A stretch of 58,354 nucleotides of DNA from an uncultured Bacteroidia bacterium (lineage in GTDB: Bacteria > Bacteroidota > Bacteroidia > Bacteroidales > UBA932): assembly GCA_902781705.1 (NCBI GenBank), contig CACZKE010000017.1, positions 1 through 58,354 on the forward strand, given 5' to 3'. The notes under the pieces are model-generated. The model saw nothing but the letters and a program-made list of their open reading frames with translations. It had not been told where the DNA came from and did not search any database. Of this stretch, positions 25,739 through 34,434 are shown one piece after another; position 1 is the stretch's first letter; every line of letters starts with the position of its first letter. Position numbers and translations under genes: made by a program.

Positions 25739-26226
25739 ATATTCGCGTTTTCTTTGATCCAACTTCGGTTCCAGGGCAGGTGGCGGTAGACGAACAGGAG
25801 ATACCGCCTCAGCGGGAGGATTCCCTGCCAAAACCGTACCTTGCGCAGTTCCCCGGGGCTGCACGGGTCCACGGGCCGTTTTCCGTCCCGGAGGATGGTG
25901 ACGGCTTTCGCGTAGATCTGGCGGCGGTGCACATGCTCATGGGCCTTGGGGACCCCGTCGCCCATGATGTCCACGGCATCCCCGTCGATGGAAAGGATCC
26001 GGTGCATCACCCAGCGGCCGCCGTCTGCCGGACCTACCCGGAAAAGGACGATGTCGCCGGCCTTCAGATCCGCCGGGGCTTTCTCCAGGACCACGAGGTC
26101 CTTGCCGCCGCGGATGAACGGCAGCATGCTGTACCCCTTGACGGGAATGGTCGCCTGCCGGCCTTCCTCGAGGACGCCGAGGACGTCGGCGAAAAACGAG
26201 TCGTTGTCCACTACCATCTTTTCCAT
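25735..26226 (-). CDS. S24/S26-family signal-peptidase-like protein
   Basis: A 163-residue protein. GYSMLPFIRGGKDLVVLEK contains the catalytic-Ser motif (Ser33 in SMLP), GDIVLFR is the family's second block, and WVMHRILSIDGD places His75 where Ser-His (SipW/ER-type) signal peptidases have their general base. There is no N-terminal membrane anchor; the C-terminus, FWQGILPLRRYLLFVYRHLPW, could bind the membrane peripherally. First gene of the PqqD cassette; it might cleave the leader of an exported peptide. Confidence 0.85.
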   Translation of the reverse strand: MEKMVVDNDSFFADVLGVLEEGRQATIPVKGYSMLPFIRGGKDLVVLEKAPADLKAGDIVLFRVGPADGGRWVMHRILSIDGDAVDIMGDGVPKAHEHVHRRQIYAKAVTILRDGKRPVDPCSPGELRKVRFWQGILPLRRYLLFVYRHLPWNRSWIKENANI

Positions 26227-26233
26227 ACGGATG

Positions 26234-26262
26234 CAAAGTTAACAAAGATTTTATTAATTTTG
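26234..26262. promoter_or_regulatory. Back-to-back promoters of peptidase cassette and recG
   Basis: Within the 40-base gap, TAACTTTG on the minus strand (26241-26234) ends 7 bases before the peptidase ATG, and TAATTTTG on the plus strand (26255-26262) ends 4 bases before the recG ATG. Each promoter's upstream region overlaps the other's core, so their use may be mutually exclusive and both transcripts would be leaderless. Confidence 0.65.
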
Positions 26263-26266
26263 CGCT

Positions 26267-28402
26267 ATGAGCAAGGCGATGGAGACGGATGTGCAGTACC
26301 TTCCCGGGGTGGGGCCCAAGCGGGCCGCACTCCTGAGGAGCGAACTGGAGGTCGCCACGGTGGGTGACCTGCTGCACCTGTATCCTTTCCGCTACATCGA
26401 CCGGAGTACGGTCCAGAAGATCGCGGACGTCCATCCGGACCAGGCCTACGTCCAGATCATGGGTACCGTCCTGAAGGTCCGGCTCTTCGCGAAGAACGGC
26501 GCGGAAATCACCGCGGAGCAGGTGAAATACAACCTCGCGAACCGGCTCTCGGTCATCATCGGCGACGATTCCGGGGAAATGGAAGTCGTCTTCTTCAAGG
26601 GCGTCAAGTGGATGCACGGCCGGCTCATCCCCGGCAAGACCTTCCTCTTCTTCGGGAAACCCCAGACGTTCAACGGACGGATCAACATGGTCCACCCCGA
26701 GTTCGACGCCCCCGAATCGGCCCAGGCCGGTGTCCTCACCGGCATCTACCCCTCCACGGAGAAACTCAAGACAGGCGGAATCACCGGAAAGGTGATGGTG
26801 CGGCTGATGTCGGCCGCGCTGGAACTGGTCCTGCCCACGCTGGAAGATCCGCTGCCAGACTATGTCCTGAAGGAAAAAGGGCTGGTACCGCTGAGTTTCG
26901 CCCTCCGGCAGATCCATTTCCCGGCCGACCAGAACGCGCTCGCGAAGGCCACCTACCGGCTCAAGTTCGAGGAACTCTTCCTCCTGCAACTGTCCCTCCT
27001 CAAGCAGAAGTACGTCCGCAGCCGGAGCGCCGTGGGTCTTCCGATGCCGCGGGTGGGAGAGGCGTTCCACCGCTGCTACCAGGCACTCCCCTACGACCTC
27101 ACCGGCGCGCAGAAGCGCGTCATCAAGGAAATCCGGGAGGACCTGAGGAGCGGCCACCAGATGAACCGGCTCCTGCAGGGCGATGTGGGCAGCGGCAAGA
27201 CCATGGTCGCCGTACTCACTTCCCTGATTGCCGTAGCCAATGGTTATCAAGCATGCTTGATGGCTCCTACTGAAGTACTTGCATTCCAGCACTTCAACAA
27301 TATCTCCAGGTACCTCGCCCCCACCGGGGTGAAGGCCGCGCTCCTGACCGGCTCCACCGGAACGGCCGCCCGGCGGGAGATCCATGCGGGGCTGGAGGAC
27401 GGCAGCATCGGCCTCATCGTGGGCACCCATGCCCTCATCGAGGACACGGTGACATTCAAGGCCCTGGGCCTCGCCATCGTGGATGAGCAGCACCGGTTCG
27501 GGGTGGACCAGCGGGCCCGCCTCTGGGCCAAGGGTGCCGGCGGGGTGCATCCACACGTGCTCGTCATGACCGCCACCCCGATCCCCCGCACCCTGGCGAT
27601 GACCTTGTACGGGGACCTGGACGTCTCCGTCATCGACGAGATGCCCCCGGGCCGGAAACCGGTCCAGACCCTCTGCGTGGGCGAGAACAAGCGCATCGCG
27701 ATGTACAATTTCATCCGCGACGAGATCGAGAAGGGCCGGCAGGCGTTCATCGTGTACCCGCTCATCTTCGAAAGCGAGAAAGTGGACTACAAGAATCTGG
27801 AACTGGGTTACGAGGAGGTCATCAAGCAGTTCCCGCAGCCCCGCTACCAGGTGGCGATGGTCCACGGGAAACAGTCGGCGGAGGAGAAGGCCTTCCACAT
27901 GGACGCCTTCGTCGCCGGACGGGCGAACATCCTCGTGTCCACCACGGTCATCGAGGTGGGCGTTGACGTTCCCAACGCCTCGGTCATGGTCATCGAGAGT
28001 GCCGAACGCTTCGGCCTGAGCCAGTTGCACCAACTTCGCGGCCGGGTGGGCCGGGGCGCCGAGAAGTCCTTCTGTATCCTGATGAAGGGCTACAAGGTGT
28101 CCAAGGAGTCCCAGAAGCGCCTGGACCTGATGTGCGCCACCGAGAACGGCTTCGAGATCGCCGAGGAGGACATGAAGATGCGCGGCCCCGGGGACCTCGA
28201 AGGTACCCAGCAGTCCGGCCTTCCCATCTCCCTGAACATCGCCTCCCTTGCCAAGGACGGCCTCATTCTCTCCGACGCCCGCCTCTACGCGGAGCACGTC
28301 CTGGAGCAGGACCCGGCATTGGAAAAGCCCGGCAACGCATCTCTCGCTGCCGAGCTTCGAAAGGACAAATACGTCCGGAAAGACTATTCCCAGATCAGTT
28401 AG
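26267..28402 (+). CDS. recG: ATP-dependent DNA helicase RecG
   Basis: A 711-residue superfamily 2 helicase/branch migration enzyme. N-terminal wedge/OB domain (LPGVGPKRAALLRSELEVATVGDLLHLYPFRYIDR), Walker A LLQGDVGSGKT (about residue 305), DEQH box (IVDEQHRFGVDQR), TATPIPRTLAMTLYGDLDVSVIDEMPPGRKPV, and the TRG-like QLRGRVGRG motif. It remodels stalled forks and Holliday junctions. A short AT-richer patch around 27230-27310 uses codons unlike the rest of the gene and contains a 16-base palindrome. The stop overlaps the convergent S9 peptidase gene by 8 bases. Confidence 0.97.
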   Translation: MSKAMETDVQYLPGVGPKRAALLRSELEVATVGDLLHLYPFRYIDRSTVQKIADVHPDQAYVQIMGTVLKVRLFAKNGAEITAEQVKYNLANRLSVIIGDDSGEMEVVFFKGVKWMHGRLIPGKTFLFFGKPQTFNGRINMVHPEFDAPESAQAGVLTGIYPSTEKLKTGGITGKVMVRLMSAALELVLPTLEDPLPDYVLKEKGLVPLSFALRQIHFPADQNALAKATYRLKFEELFLLQLSLLKQKYVRSRSAVGLPMPRVGEAFHRCYQALPYDLTGAQKRVIKEIREDLRSGHQMNRLLQGDVGSGKTMVAVLTSLIAVANGYQACLMAPTEVLAFQHFNNISRYLAPTGVKAALLTGSTGTAARREIHAGLEDGSIGLIVGTHALIEDTVTFKALGLAIVDEQHRFGVDQRARLWAKGAGGVHPHVLVMTATPIPRTLAMTLYGDLDVSVIDEMPPGRKPVQTLCVGENKRIAMYNFIRDEIEKGRQAFIVYPLIFESEKVDYKNLELGYEEVIKQFPQPRYQVAMVHGKQSAEEKAFHMDAFVAGRANILVSTTVIEVGVDVPNASVMVIESAERFGLSQLHQLRGRVGRGAEKSFCILMKGYKVSKESQKRLDLMCATENGFEIAEEDMKMRGPGDLEGTQQSGLPISLNIASLAKDGLILSDARLYAEHVLEQDPALEKPGNASLAAELRKDKYVRKDYSQIS
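27246..27261. repeat. 16-base perfect palindrome inside recG
   Basis: ATCAAGCATGCTTGAT reads the same on both strands. It lies in the helicase core coding region, within a patch of A/T-ending codons. Confidence 0.9.
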
Positions 28403-30617
28403 CCTTGACCAGCCAGCGGTCCAGCCACTCGAAGTAGCTGCGGTGCCAGTACAGGGCGTTCTGCGGCTGGAGGATCCAGTGGTTCTCGCCCGGGAAGACG
28501 ATGAGTTTGGAAGGGACGCCCATCATCTGCGCAGCGTTGAAAGCGGCCATGCCCTCGTCGTAAGGGACGCGGAAGTCCATGCCGCCGTGGATGCAAAGGA
28601 TCGGGGTGTGCCAGTTCTGGACCAGTTTGTGCGGGGAGTTCGCGTAATGGCGCACGGCCTTGGGGGCATTGGACCAGGGGGAACCGGCCTGCTGGAGTCC
28701 ACCGAAGGTGATGCCGTCGCCGGCAGGGCCCATCTGGCCCGCCTCGTAGGCGTACTCGTGCGGAATGCCGCCGTTGTCCCAGTTCGGGAACCACATCTCC
28801 TCGGTGGTCATGTACATGTGCTCCTCGTTGAAGATGCCCGCGTGGGCGATGAAGCAGTCGTAGAGGTCACCGTGGATACCGGCCAGATAATAAACGCTGT
28901 AGCCGCCGTAGGAAGCGCCGCAGGCAGCCAGTTTCCCGACATAGGGTTCGGCCTTGATCATCTTGCCGGCGGCGAGATAGTCCTGCATGTTCAGCCCGAT
29001 GTAGTCGCCGGAAATCTGTTCGCACCAAGGCTGGCCGAAAGCGGTCGTGCCGTGGCGGTTCGGGAGGACGACGATGTAACCCTGATGGGCCATCAGGCAA
29101 TAGTTCCAACGGTAGGACCAACCCTGCGACAGGGTGCCCTGCGGGCCGCCCAGACAGATCTCGATGGCGGGATACTCCTTGGTGGGGTCGAACTGCGGCG
29201 GATAGAGGACCCAGGTGAGCATCTGGCCGCCGTCGGCGGTCGGAACCATCCGGGCTTCGGTCTCGTGCTTGTCCAACTGGTCCAGGATGCGGGCGTTCTC
29301 GTAGGTGAGTTGGTGGATGGAATTGTCATTGACCGCGACCAGTTCGGTCGGGAAGTCCATGGAGCAGTAGGTCGTGAGGAGGGTTCCGTCCTGCAGCACG
29401 GCGAACGGGGAACCGAAGTCGAACCACAGGCTCGGGGCGGTGAGACGGATGAAGGCCGGTTCGGGTCCGGGAATGACGTTGAAGATGCCCTGGACACCCT
29501 CCACGAGGGAATTGAAGTAGAGGGACTTCCCGTCGGCCGCCCAGACGGGGCCGTCGGCATTGTAGTCGAAACCGGCGGTCAGGTCCCGGATGCTTTCGAC
29601 GGAAGGATTGGCGGTCTGCCCCTCCCCTTCCGGCGCATAAATGACATCGGCCAGCATCAGGCGGACCTTGTCGGCCTCGTAGCCGTCACGCGCCATGGAG
29701 AGCCAGGCGATCTGACTGCCGTCGGGGCTCCAGACGGGGACGGTGTCGTAGCCGCCGGCCATCGGGATGACGGTGGTCTCGCCGGTGAGGATGCAGTAGA
29801 TGTAGATCTCGGTGTCGGTGGAGAAGGCGTACTCCTTCCCCGCCTTCTTCTTGCAGGAGTAGGCGATGTAGCGGCCGTCCGGGCTCCAGGAAAGGTTCTC
29901 GATGCCGCCGTAGGGAGCGTTCGGGAGGTGGAACGGGACATCGGCACCGCCCAGGATGTCCAGGCCTTCAGTGATGACGCCGTTCGAGAGCGGGGCGACG
30001 AAGGTATGGTTCAGGTCGGTGGCCCAGTGGTCCCAGTGGCGGTACATCAGGTCTTCGGTGGCATAGGCGTCGGCCTTGTCCAGCGCCGGGTCGGAATCCG
30101 AGGGACGCTTGACGGCGCTCGGGACGGTACTCACGTACATGAGTTGGGCGCCGTCCGGAGAGAGCGTAAACTCATCGACACCGCGCGGGATGTCGGTGAC
30201 CTGGGTGCGCTTGCCGAGTTTGCCGGCCTTGTAAGCGGCCTTCCAGACCTGGCCGCCCTGGAGGAAATAGATGGCATCGCCTTCCGGGGACCAGCGGGCG
30301 TTCGAAAGACTCTTCCCGTCCATGGTGAGTTGCGTGGGATCGCCGCCGCCCACAGGGATGGTGAAGAGGTTACGGACGCTGCGGTTGTCCGGGATGCTGG
30401 TGTAACTCACCCCGTAAAGGATGGTCTTTCCGTCGGGGGAAATCTGGGGGTCGCCGAGGCGTCCCAGGGAAAGGAGGACCTCCGGGGACATCCGGCCGTC
30501 GGTGACCTGGATGTCGGAGGGGCCGATGTAGCCTGGCTGCGGTTTCATCTGTTCCTGCTGGTTGCACGCGAGGACCGAAAAAGCGGCCGCCGCGAGGGTT
30601 AACATTTTTGTTTTCAT
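28395..30617 (-). CDS. S9 family prolyl oligopeptidase-like lipoprotein
   Basis: A 740-residue serine peptidase. A lipoprotein signal peptide ends in FSVLAC. The N-terminal beta-propeller has TolB-like repeats (SPDGKTILYGVSY, SPEGDAIYFLQGG, SPDGAQLMYVS, SPDGRYIAYS). The alpha/beta-hydrolase domain has GASYGGYS (catalytic Ser about 571), GGMDFRVPYDEG (Asp about 680) and GENHWI (His about 714). It probably trims dipeptides in the periplasm. Start at 30617 (MKTKML) is favoured because the signal peptide then has normal length; ATG 30641 overlaps the stop of the WYL gene and is possible. Confidence 0.93.
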   Translation of the reverse strand: MKTKMLTLAAAAFSVLACNQQEQMKPQPGYIGPSDIQVTDGRMSPEVLLSLGRLGDPQISPDGKTILYGVSYTSIPDNRSVRNLFTIPVGGGDPTQLTMDGKSLSNARWSPEGDAIYFLQGGQVWKAAYKAGKLGKRTQVTDIPRGVDEFTLSPDGAQLMYVSTVPSAVKRPSDSDPALDKADAYATEDLMYRHWDHWATDLNHTFVAPLSNGVITEGLDILGGADVPFHLPNAPYGGIENLSWSPDGRYIAYSCKKKAGKEYAFSTDTEIYIYCILTGETTVIPMAGGYDTVPVWSPDGSQIAWLSMARDGYEADKVRLMLADVIYAPEGEGQTANPSVESIRDLTAGFDYNADGPVWAADGKSLYFNSLVEGVQGIFNVIPGPEPAFIRLTAPSLWFDFGSPFAVLQDGTLLTTYCSMDFPTELVAVNDNSIHQLTYENARILDQLDKHETEARMVPTADGGQMLTWVLYPPQFDPTKEYPAIEICLGGPQGTLSQGWSYRWNYCLMAHQGYIVVLPNRHGTTAFGQPWCEQISGDYIGLNMQDYLAAGKMIKAEPYVGKLAACGASYGGYSVYYLAGIHGDLYDCFIAHAGIFNEEHMYMTTEEMWFPNWDNGGIPHEYAYEAGQMGPAGDGITFGGLQQAGSPWSNAPKAVRHYANSPHKLVQNWHTPILCIHGGMDFRVPYDEGMAAFNAAQMMGVPSKLIVFPGENHWILQPQNALYWHRSYFEWLDRWLVKAN

Positions 30618-30633
30618 ATTAAACATATTTGTT

Positions 30634-31539
30634 TTATTCATACATTTTCAAAGCGTTGCGTAATTCATCCGCCACCTGATGCCGGAGAGACTCCGGTTCC
30701 AGTACTTCCAGCCGGTTTCCATGCTTGCAGAGTTCCATGACGAAGTTCGGATTGGGGATGAGGCGAAGCGCGAAGATGCTCCGGCCCCCTTCGTCAGTCC
30801 CCAGGAACACCTGGCTCTGGTGGAGCGGAAGGTCCCGCAGGTAGGCTGCTTCGCGGGCCGTCGTACGCAGTTTCACGAGCACGGGTTCCTCCCCTTCCGG
30901 CGGATAGATTCCGTAACTGTCCTCGAACAGTTCATCGACCCGGAAGCCCGGGGGCATCCGGAACTTTCCGTCCGATATCTCCAGGGAAAGGATGCGGTCC
31001 ATCGCATAGACGCGGACGGCGCCGGCCTCCTCGCTGAAGGCGACGACATACCAGCGCTTGGCGAATTCCTTCACGGCATAGGGACGGATGTGGCGGACCT
31101 CCTCCTCGCCCATGTAACGGCGATAGCGGAGGGTCATCTTCCGGTCGTCGAGCATGGCCTGCATCACCGTCGTCAGGTACTTCTGCCCGGAGGGGATGTC
31201 TTCCACGGAGACACGGCCGGAAAGCCGCTCCTTCCCGAGGGTGAGCAGGTTGTTGACCGTAAAGGTGTTCACCAGCCAGTTCACGGATTCGCGTCCGTCC
31301 ACGGCGCTCTCCCCCTCGTCGATATAATAGCGGTTCGTCGCCCGGTTGCAGGCGATGGTGATGCCGAAGATCTCGCCGATGGCCTCCCGGTGGTTGTTGA
31401 ACGAACGGCGCGCATATTCCGATCCGCCGTAGCGGGAGCACCAGCGCGCGGAAATCTCGCCGAGGGAAAGCCCCCGCGGCCCCGCGTCGATGAAGGTCTG
31501 GACCAGCCAGATGTATTTGTCGATGAGTTCGGAAACCAT
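30634..31539 (-). CDS. WYL-domain transcriptional regulator
   Basis: A 301-residue regulator. The N-terminus contains a winged-helix-like region (LSLGEISARWCSRYGGSEYARRSFNNHREAIGEIFG). The middle is the WYL domain (MTLRYRRYMGEEEVRHIRPYAVKEFAKRWYVVAFSEEAGAVRVYAMDRILSLEI), and a WCX-like C-terminal part follows. WYL proteins sense nucleic acid or small ligands. Start at 31539 (ATG) follows TACATTTG by 15 bases. The S9 peptidase frame can begin inside its last codons, so the two may be co-regulated. Confidence 0.9.
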   Translation of the reverse strand: MVSELIDKYIWLVQTFIDAGPRGLSLGEISARWCSRYGGSEYARRSFNNHREAIGEIFGITIACNRATNRYYIDEGESAVDGRESVNWLVNTFTVNNLLTLGKERLSGRVSVEDIPSGQKYLTTVMQAMLDDRKMTLRYRRYMGEEEVRHIRPYAVKEFAKRWYVVAFSEEAGAVRVYAMDRILSLEISDGKFRMPPGFRVDELFEDSYGIYPPEGEEPVLVKLRTTAREAAYLRDLPLHQSQVFLGTDEGGRSIFALRLIPNPNFVMELCKHGNRLEVLEPESLRHQVADELRNALKMYE

Positions 31540-31602
31540 TGTGCCTCGTTTTGGCAAATGTACGCATATTTCGGGAAATAGGAAAGAAAACGAGGGATGC
31601 TC

Positions 31603-31633
31603 TTGCGTTTATAAAATAATTTAATTAAGTTTG
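31603..31633 (+). promoter_or_regulatory. gdhA promoter
   Basis: TTG at 31603-31605, exactly 20 bases, then TAAGTTTG at 31626-31633, fitting the Bacteroidota consensus. The predicted leader is about 25 bases. Confidence 0.7.
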
Positions 31634-31663
31634 CGACGGTTAGTTATCTTAAGTGTATATAAA

Positions 31664-33019
31664 ATGGACATATTCACCCAGAACTACATCGACGGGTTCA
31701 TGGCCGGCGTGATCGCGCGCAACCCGGGCGAGAAGGAATTCCACCAGGCCGTCCGCGAAGTGGTGGAAAGCGTGGCCTCCTACGTGACCGCCTATCCCCA
31801 CCTGATGGACCTCAAGATCCTGGAGAGGATGGTCGAGCCCGAGCGTGTCGTCATGTTCCGTGTCCCCTGGACGGACGACCGCGGCAGCATCCACATCAAC
31901 CGCGGCTACCGCGTGCAGATGAACAGCGCCATCGGCCCCTACAAGGGCGGCATCCGCTTCCACGAGAGCGTGAACCTCTCCATCATGAAGTTCCTCGCTT
32001 TCGAACAGACCTTCAAGAACAGTCTCACCACCCTCCCCATGGGCGGGGCCAAAGGCGGATCGGACTTCAACCCCAAGGGCCGTTCCGACGCGGAAGTCAT
32101 GCGGTTCTGCCAGAGTTTCATGACCGAACTCCAGCGCCACATCGGCCAGGACACCGACGTTCCGGCGGGTGACATCGGCGTGGGCGGCCGCGAGATCGGC
32201 TACCTGTTCGGCCAGTACAAGCGCCTGCGGGACGAGTTTACCGGCACCCTCACCGGCAAGGGGCTGGGCTGGGGCGGTTCCCGCCTCCGTCCGGAAGCCA
32301 CCGGCTACGGGCTGTGCTACTTCACCGAGCAGATGCTCGCCACCCGCGGCGAGACCTTCGAGGGGAAGACCGTCCTCGTCTCCGGCTCCGGCAACGTGGC
32401 CCAGTACGCCGCCCAGAAGGCGATGCGTCTCGGGGCGAAGGTCGTCACCCTGTCCGACTCCAACGGCTTCATCCACGACCCGGAAGGCCTGGACGAGGAG
32501 AAGATGCAGTTCGTCTTCGAACTCAAGAACTACCGCCGCGGCCGGATCAGGGAATACGCCGAGCGTTATCCTTCCGCCACCTACTACCAGGACGAGCGCC
32601 CGTGGAGAATCCCCTGCGACATCGCCCTCCCCTGCGCCACGCAGAATGAGATCGAAAAGGCCGATGCGGAGAACCTCGTCGCCGGCGGCTGCCGCTGCGT
32701 CGCGGAAGGGGCCAACATGCCCTCTACCCCGGAAGCTATCCGCGTCTTCCAGGGAGCGGGCCTGCTCTACGCCCCCGGCAAGGCCTCGAACGCGGGCGGA
32801 GTCGCCACCTCCGGCCTGGAGATGACGCAGAATTCCATCCGCCAGAAGTGGACCGCCGAGGAGGTGGACGCCCAGCTGCACCGCATCATGTCCGACATCC
32901 ATGCCGCCTGTCTCCAGTACGGCACGGGCGAGGACGGCACCGTGAACTACGTCAAGGGCGCCAACATCGCCGGCTTCATCAAGGTTGCGAACGCGATGGT
33001 GGATCAGGGACTTGTCTGA
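31664..33019 (+). CDS. gdhA: NADP-type glutamate dehydrogenase
   Basis: A 451-residue hexameric-type glutamate dehydrogenase. GPYKGGIRFH carries the substrate-binding lysine (about residue 92), PMGGAKGGSDFNPKGRS the catalytic lysine region, and VLVSGSGNVAQYAAQKAM the dinucleotide-binding fold. The length and the GGSDFNPKGRS block match the NADP-dependent anabolic family I form. It assimilates ammonium into glutamate. It has its own promoter and is the only gene in its transcription unit unless it reads through to rplY. Confidence 0.96.
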   Translation: MDIFTQNYIDGFMAGVIARNPGEKEFHQAVREVVESVASYVTAYPHLMDLKILERMVEPERVVMFRVPWTDDRGSIHINRGYRVQMNSAIGPYKGGIRFHESVNLSIMKFLAFEQTFKNSLTTLPMGGAKGGSDFNPKGRSDAEVMRFCQSFMTELQRHIGQDTDVPAGDIGVGGREIGYLFGQYKRLRDEFTGTLTGKGLGWGGSRLRPEATGYGLCYFTEQMLATRGETFEGKTVLVSGSGNVAQYAAQKAMRLGAKVVTLSDSNGFIHDPEGLDEEKMQFVFELKNYRRGRIREYAERYPSATYYQDERPWRIPCDIALPCATQNEIEKADAENLVAGGCRCVAEGANMPSTPEAIRVFQGAGLLYAPGKASNAGGVATSGLEMTQNSIRQKWTAEEVDAQLHRIMSDIHAACLQYGTGEDGTVNYVKGANIAGFIKVANAMVDQGLV

Positions 33020-33034
33020 TTGAAAAAAAGTGCG

Positions 33035-33127
33035 TATCTTTGCGCGCTTAAAAAAGCGCAAGGCTTTTTGGTGCAATGGGGTCTGTGAAAAATCAGACTG
33101 AGTAACACATTTTTAAAACAAAAAACA
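33035..33127 (+). promoter_or_regulatory. rplY promoter and structured 5' leader
   Basis: TATCTTTG at 33035-33042 gives a leader of about 80 bases before rplY. The leader holds a 6-bp hairpin, GCGCTT-AAAA-AAGCGC (33044-33059), followed by AAGGCTTTTT, and a second hairpin GTCTG-(8)-CAGAC (33081-33098). This could be an autoregulatory ribosomal-protein leader. Confidence 0.5.
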
Positions 33128-33715
33128 ATGAAGCATTTTCAGCTGAACGGCCAGATCCGTGAGAAAGGTAACAAGGCCGTGATCAAGGCGTTCCGCCGCC
33201 AGGGCCTCGTCCCCTGCAACCTCTACGGCGCCGGTGTCGACAACATTCTTTTCACCGTGGTGGAGAAAGAGCTCCAGGGCCTGACCCATACGCCCGCCTC
33301 CTTCATCGTGGACCTGAACCTGGACGGCAAGGTGTACACCGCTGTCGCCCACGAGTATCAGTGGCACCCGGTGGATGACAACTGCCTGCACGTGGATTTC
33401 CTCGCCGTGAACGAGGAGAAGCCCATCGTCATCAGCGTTCCCCTGAACATCTACGGTCACCCGGTGGGCGTCCAGGCCGGTGGTAAGTTCACCCAGCTTT
33501 CCCGCTCCCTGAAGGTCAAGGCCCTCATGAAGGACCTCCCCGACCAGCTCGACGTGGATGTCACCCCGCTGGACATCGACAAGCGTCTGACCGCCGGCGA
33601 CCTCAAGTATGACGGTCTCCAGATCGTGTCCGACAAGAACACCATCATCTGCCGCGTCACCGCCACCCGTGCGATGCAGCAGGCTGCCGCCGAGGCCGCG
33701 AAGGCCGCGAAATAA
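33128..33715 (+). CDS. rplY: 50S ribosomal protein L25 (CTC type)
   Basis: A 195-residue L25/TL5/CTC protein: an N-terminal 5S-rRNA-binding domain (KGNKAVIKAFRRQGLVPCNLYG) and a C-terminal CTC beta domain (KPIVISVPLNIYGHPVGVQAGGKFTQLSRSLKVKALMKDLPDQLDVDVTPLDI), with an Ala-rich tail. It binds 5S rRNA in the large subunit. Its stop overlaps the pth start by one base (TAATG), so the two are translationally coupled, a common arrangement. Confidence 0.97.
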   Translation: MKHFQLNGQIREKGNKAVIKAFRRQGLVPCNLYGAGVDNILFTVVEKELQGLTHTPASFIVDLNLDGKVYTAVAHEYQWHPVDDNCLHVDFLAVNEEKPIVISVPLNIYGHPVGVQAGGKFTQLSRSLKVKALMKDLPDQLDVDVTPLDIDKRLTAGDLKYDGLQIVSDKNTIICRVTATRAMQQAAAEAAKAAK

Positions 33716-34329
33716 TGGCGGAGTACCTCGTTGTCGGCCTGGGGAACATCGGTGCGGAATACGCCCGGACCCGCCACAACATGGGATTTATGATATTGGA
33801 TGCCTGGGCACAGGCATCCAATGTCGTTTTTTCCGTGGAGCGCTACGGCGCCGTCGCGGAGGTTTCGTTCAAGGGACGGCATTTCACCCTGCTCAAGCCC
33901 TCGACCTACATGAACCTCAGCGGAAACGCCGTCCGTTACTGGCTGCAGCGTCTGAATCTCCCGCTGGAGAACCTCATCGTCATCTGCGACGACCTGAACC
34001 TTCCGTTCGGGACCACCCGGATGCGCCAGCGGGGCAGCGACGGCGGACACAACGGCCTGGAGAACATCATCTGGACCCTGGAGTCCGAAGACTGGGCCCG
34101 GATCCGCGTGGGTATCGGCAACGGTTTCGCCCGGGGCGGCCAGGTGGACTTCGTCCTGGGCGCACTTTCCGACGAGGAAATGTCGGAGATGCCCTCCATC
34201 GCCGCCCGGGTCATCCAGGGAATTAAGGATTTTTCCACCATCGGGCCCGCCAGAGCCATGAACTTCCTGAACAGCAAGCCCAAAACAGAAGAAAAGAAGC
34301 CGGAAAACCCGCCTGAGAACCAGGCATAG
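33715..34329 (+). CDS. pth: Peptidyl-tRNA hydrolase
   Basis: A 204-residue Pth. LVVGLGNIGAEYARTRHNMGF contains conserved Asn11 and catalytic His21; VICDDLNLPFG holds the catalytic Asp (about 94), followed by RQRGSDGGHNGLENI. It recycles peptidyl-tRNAs dropped from ribosomes. The last ~20 residues form a charged, proline-rich extension (KPKTEEKKPENPPENQA) beyond the usual end. Confidence 0.96.
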   Translation: MAEYLVVGLGNIGAEYARTRHNMGFMILDAWAQASNVVFSVERYGAVAEVSFKGRHFTLLKPSTYMNLSGNAVRYWLQRLNLPLENLIVICDDLNLPFGTTRMRQRGSDGGHNGLENIIWTLESEDWARIRVGIGNGFARGGQVDFVLGALSDEEMSEMPSIAARVIQGIKDFSTIGPARAMNFLNSKPKTEEKKPENPPENQA

Positions 34330-34372
34330 TAAAAATTTTCGGTTTTTTTTGGATTTTTTGCGTTTTTATTGC

Positions 34373-34380
34373 TATCTTGC
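34373..34380 (+). promoter_or_regulatory. Probable promoter of the histone H1-like gene
   Basis: TATCTTGC resembles TAnnTTTG with one mismatch and lies in a T-rich tract after pth. The predicted leader is about 50 bases and very AT-rich. Confidence 0.4.
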
Positions 34381-34434
34381 GTCAAAGTTGTGATAATTAA
34401 CGTTTAACGAACACTAATAATTAATTCTGTCACC

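Noticed and set aside
25937-28297. A 786-codon antisense frame across recG and the peptidase gene
   Set aside because: It crosses two well-supported genes and their promoters and has no recognisable domain.
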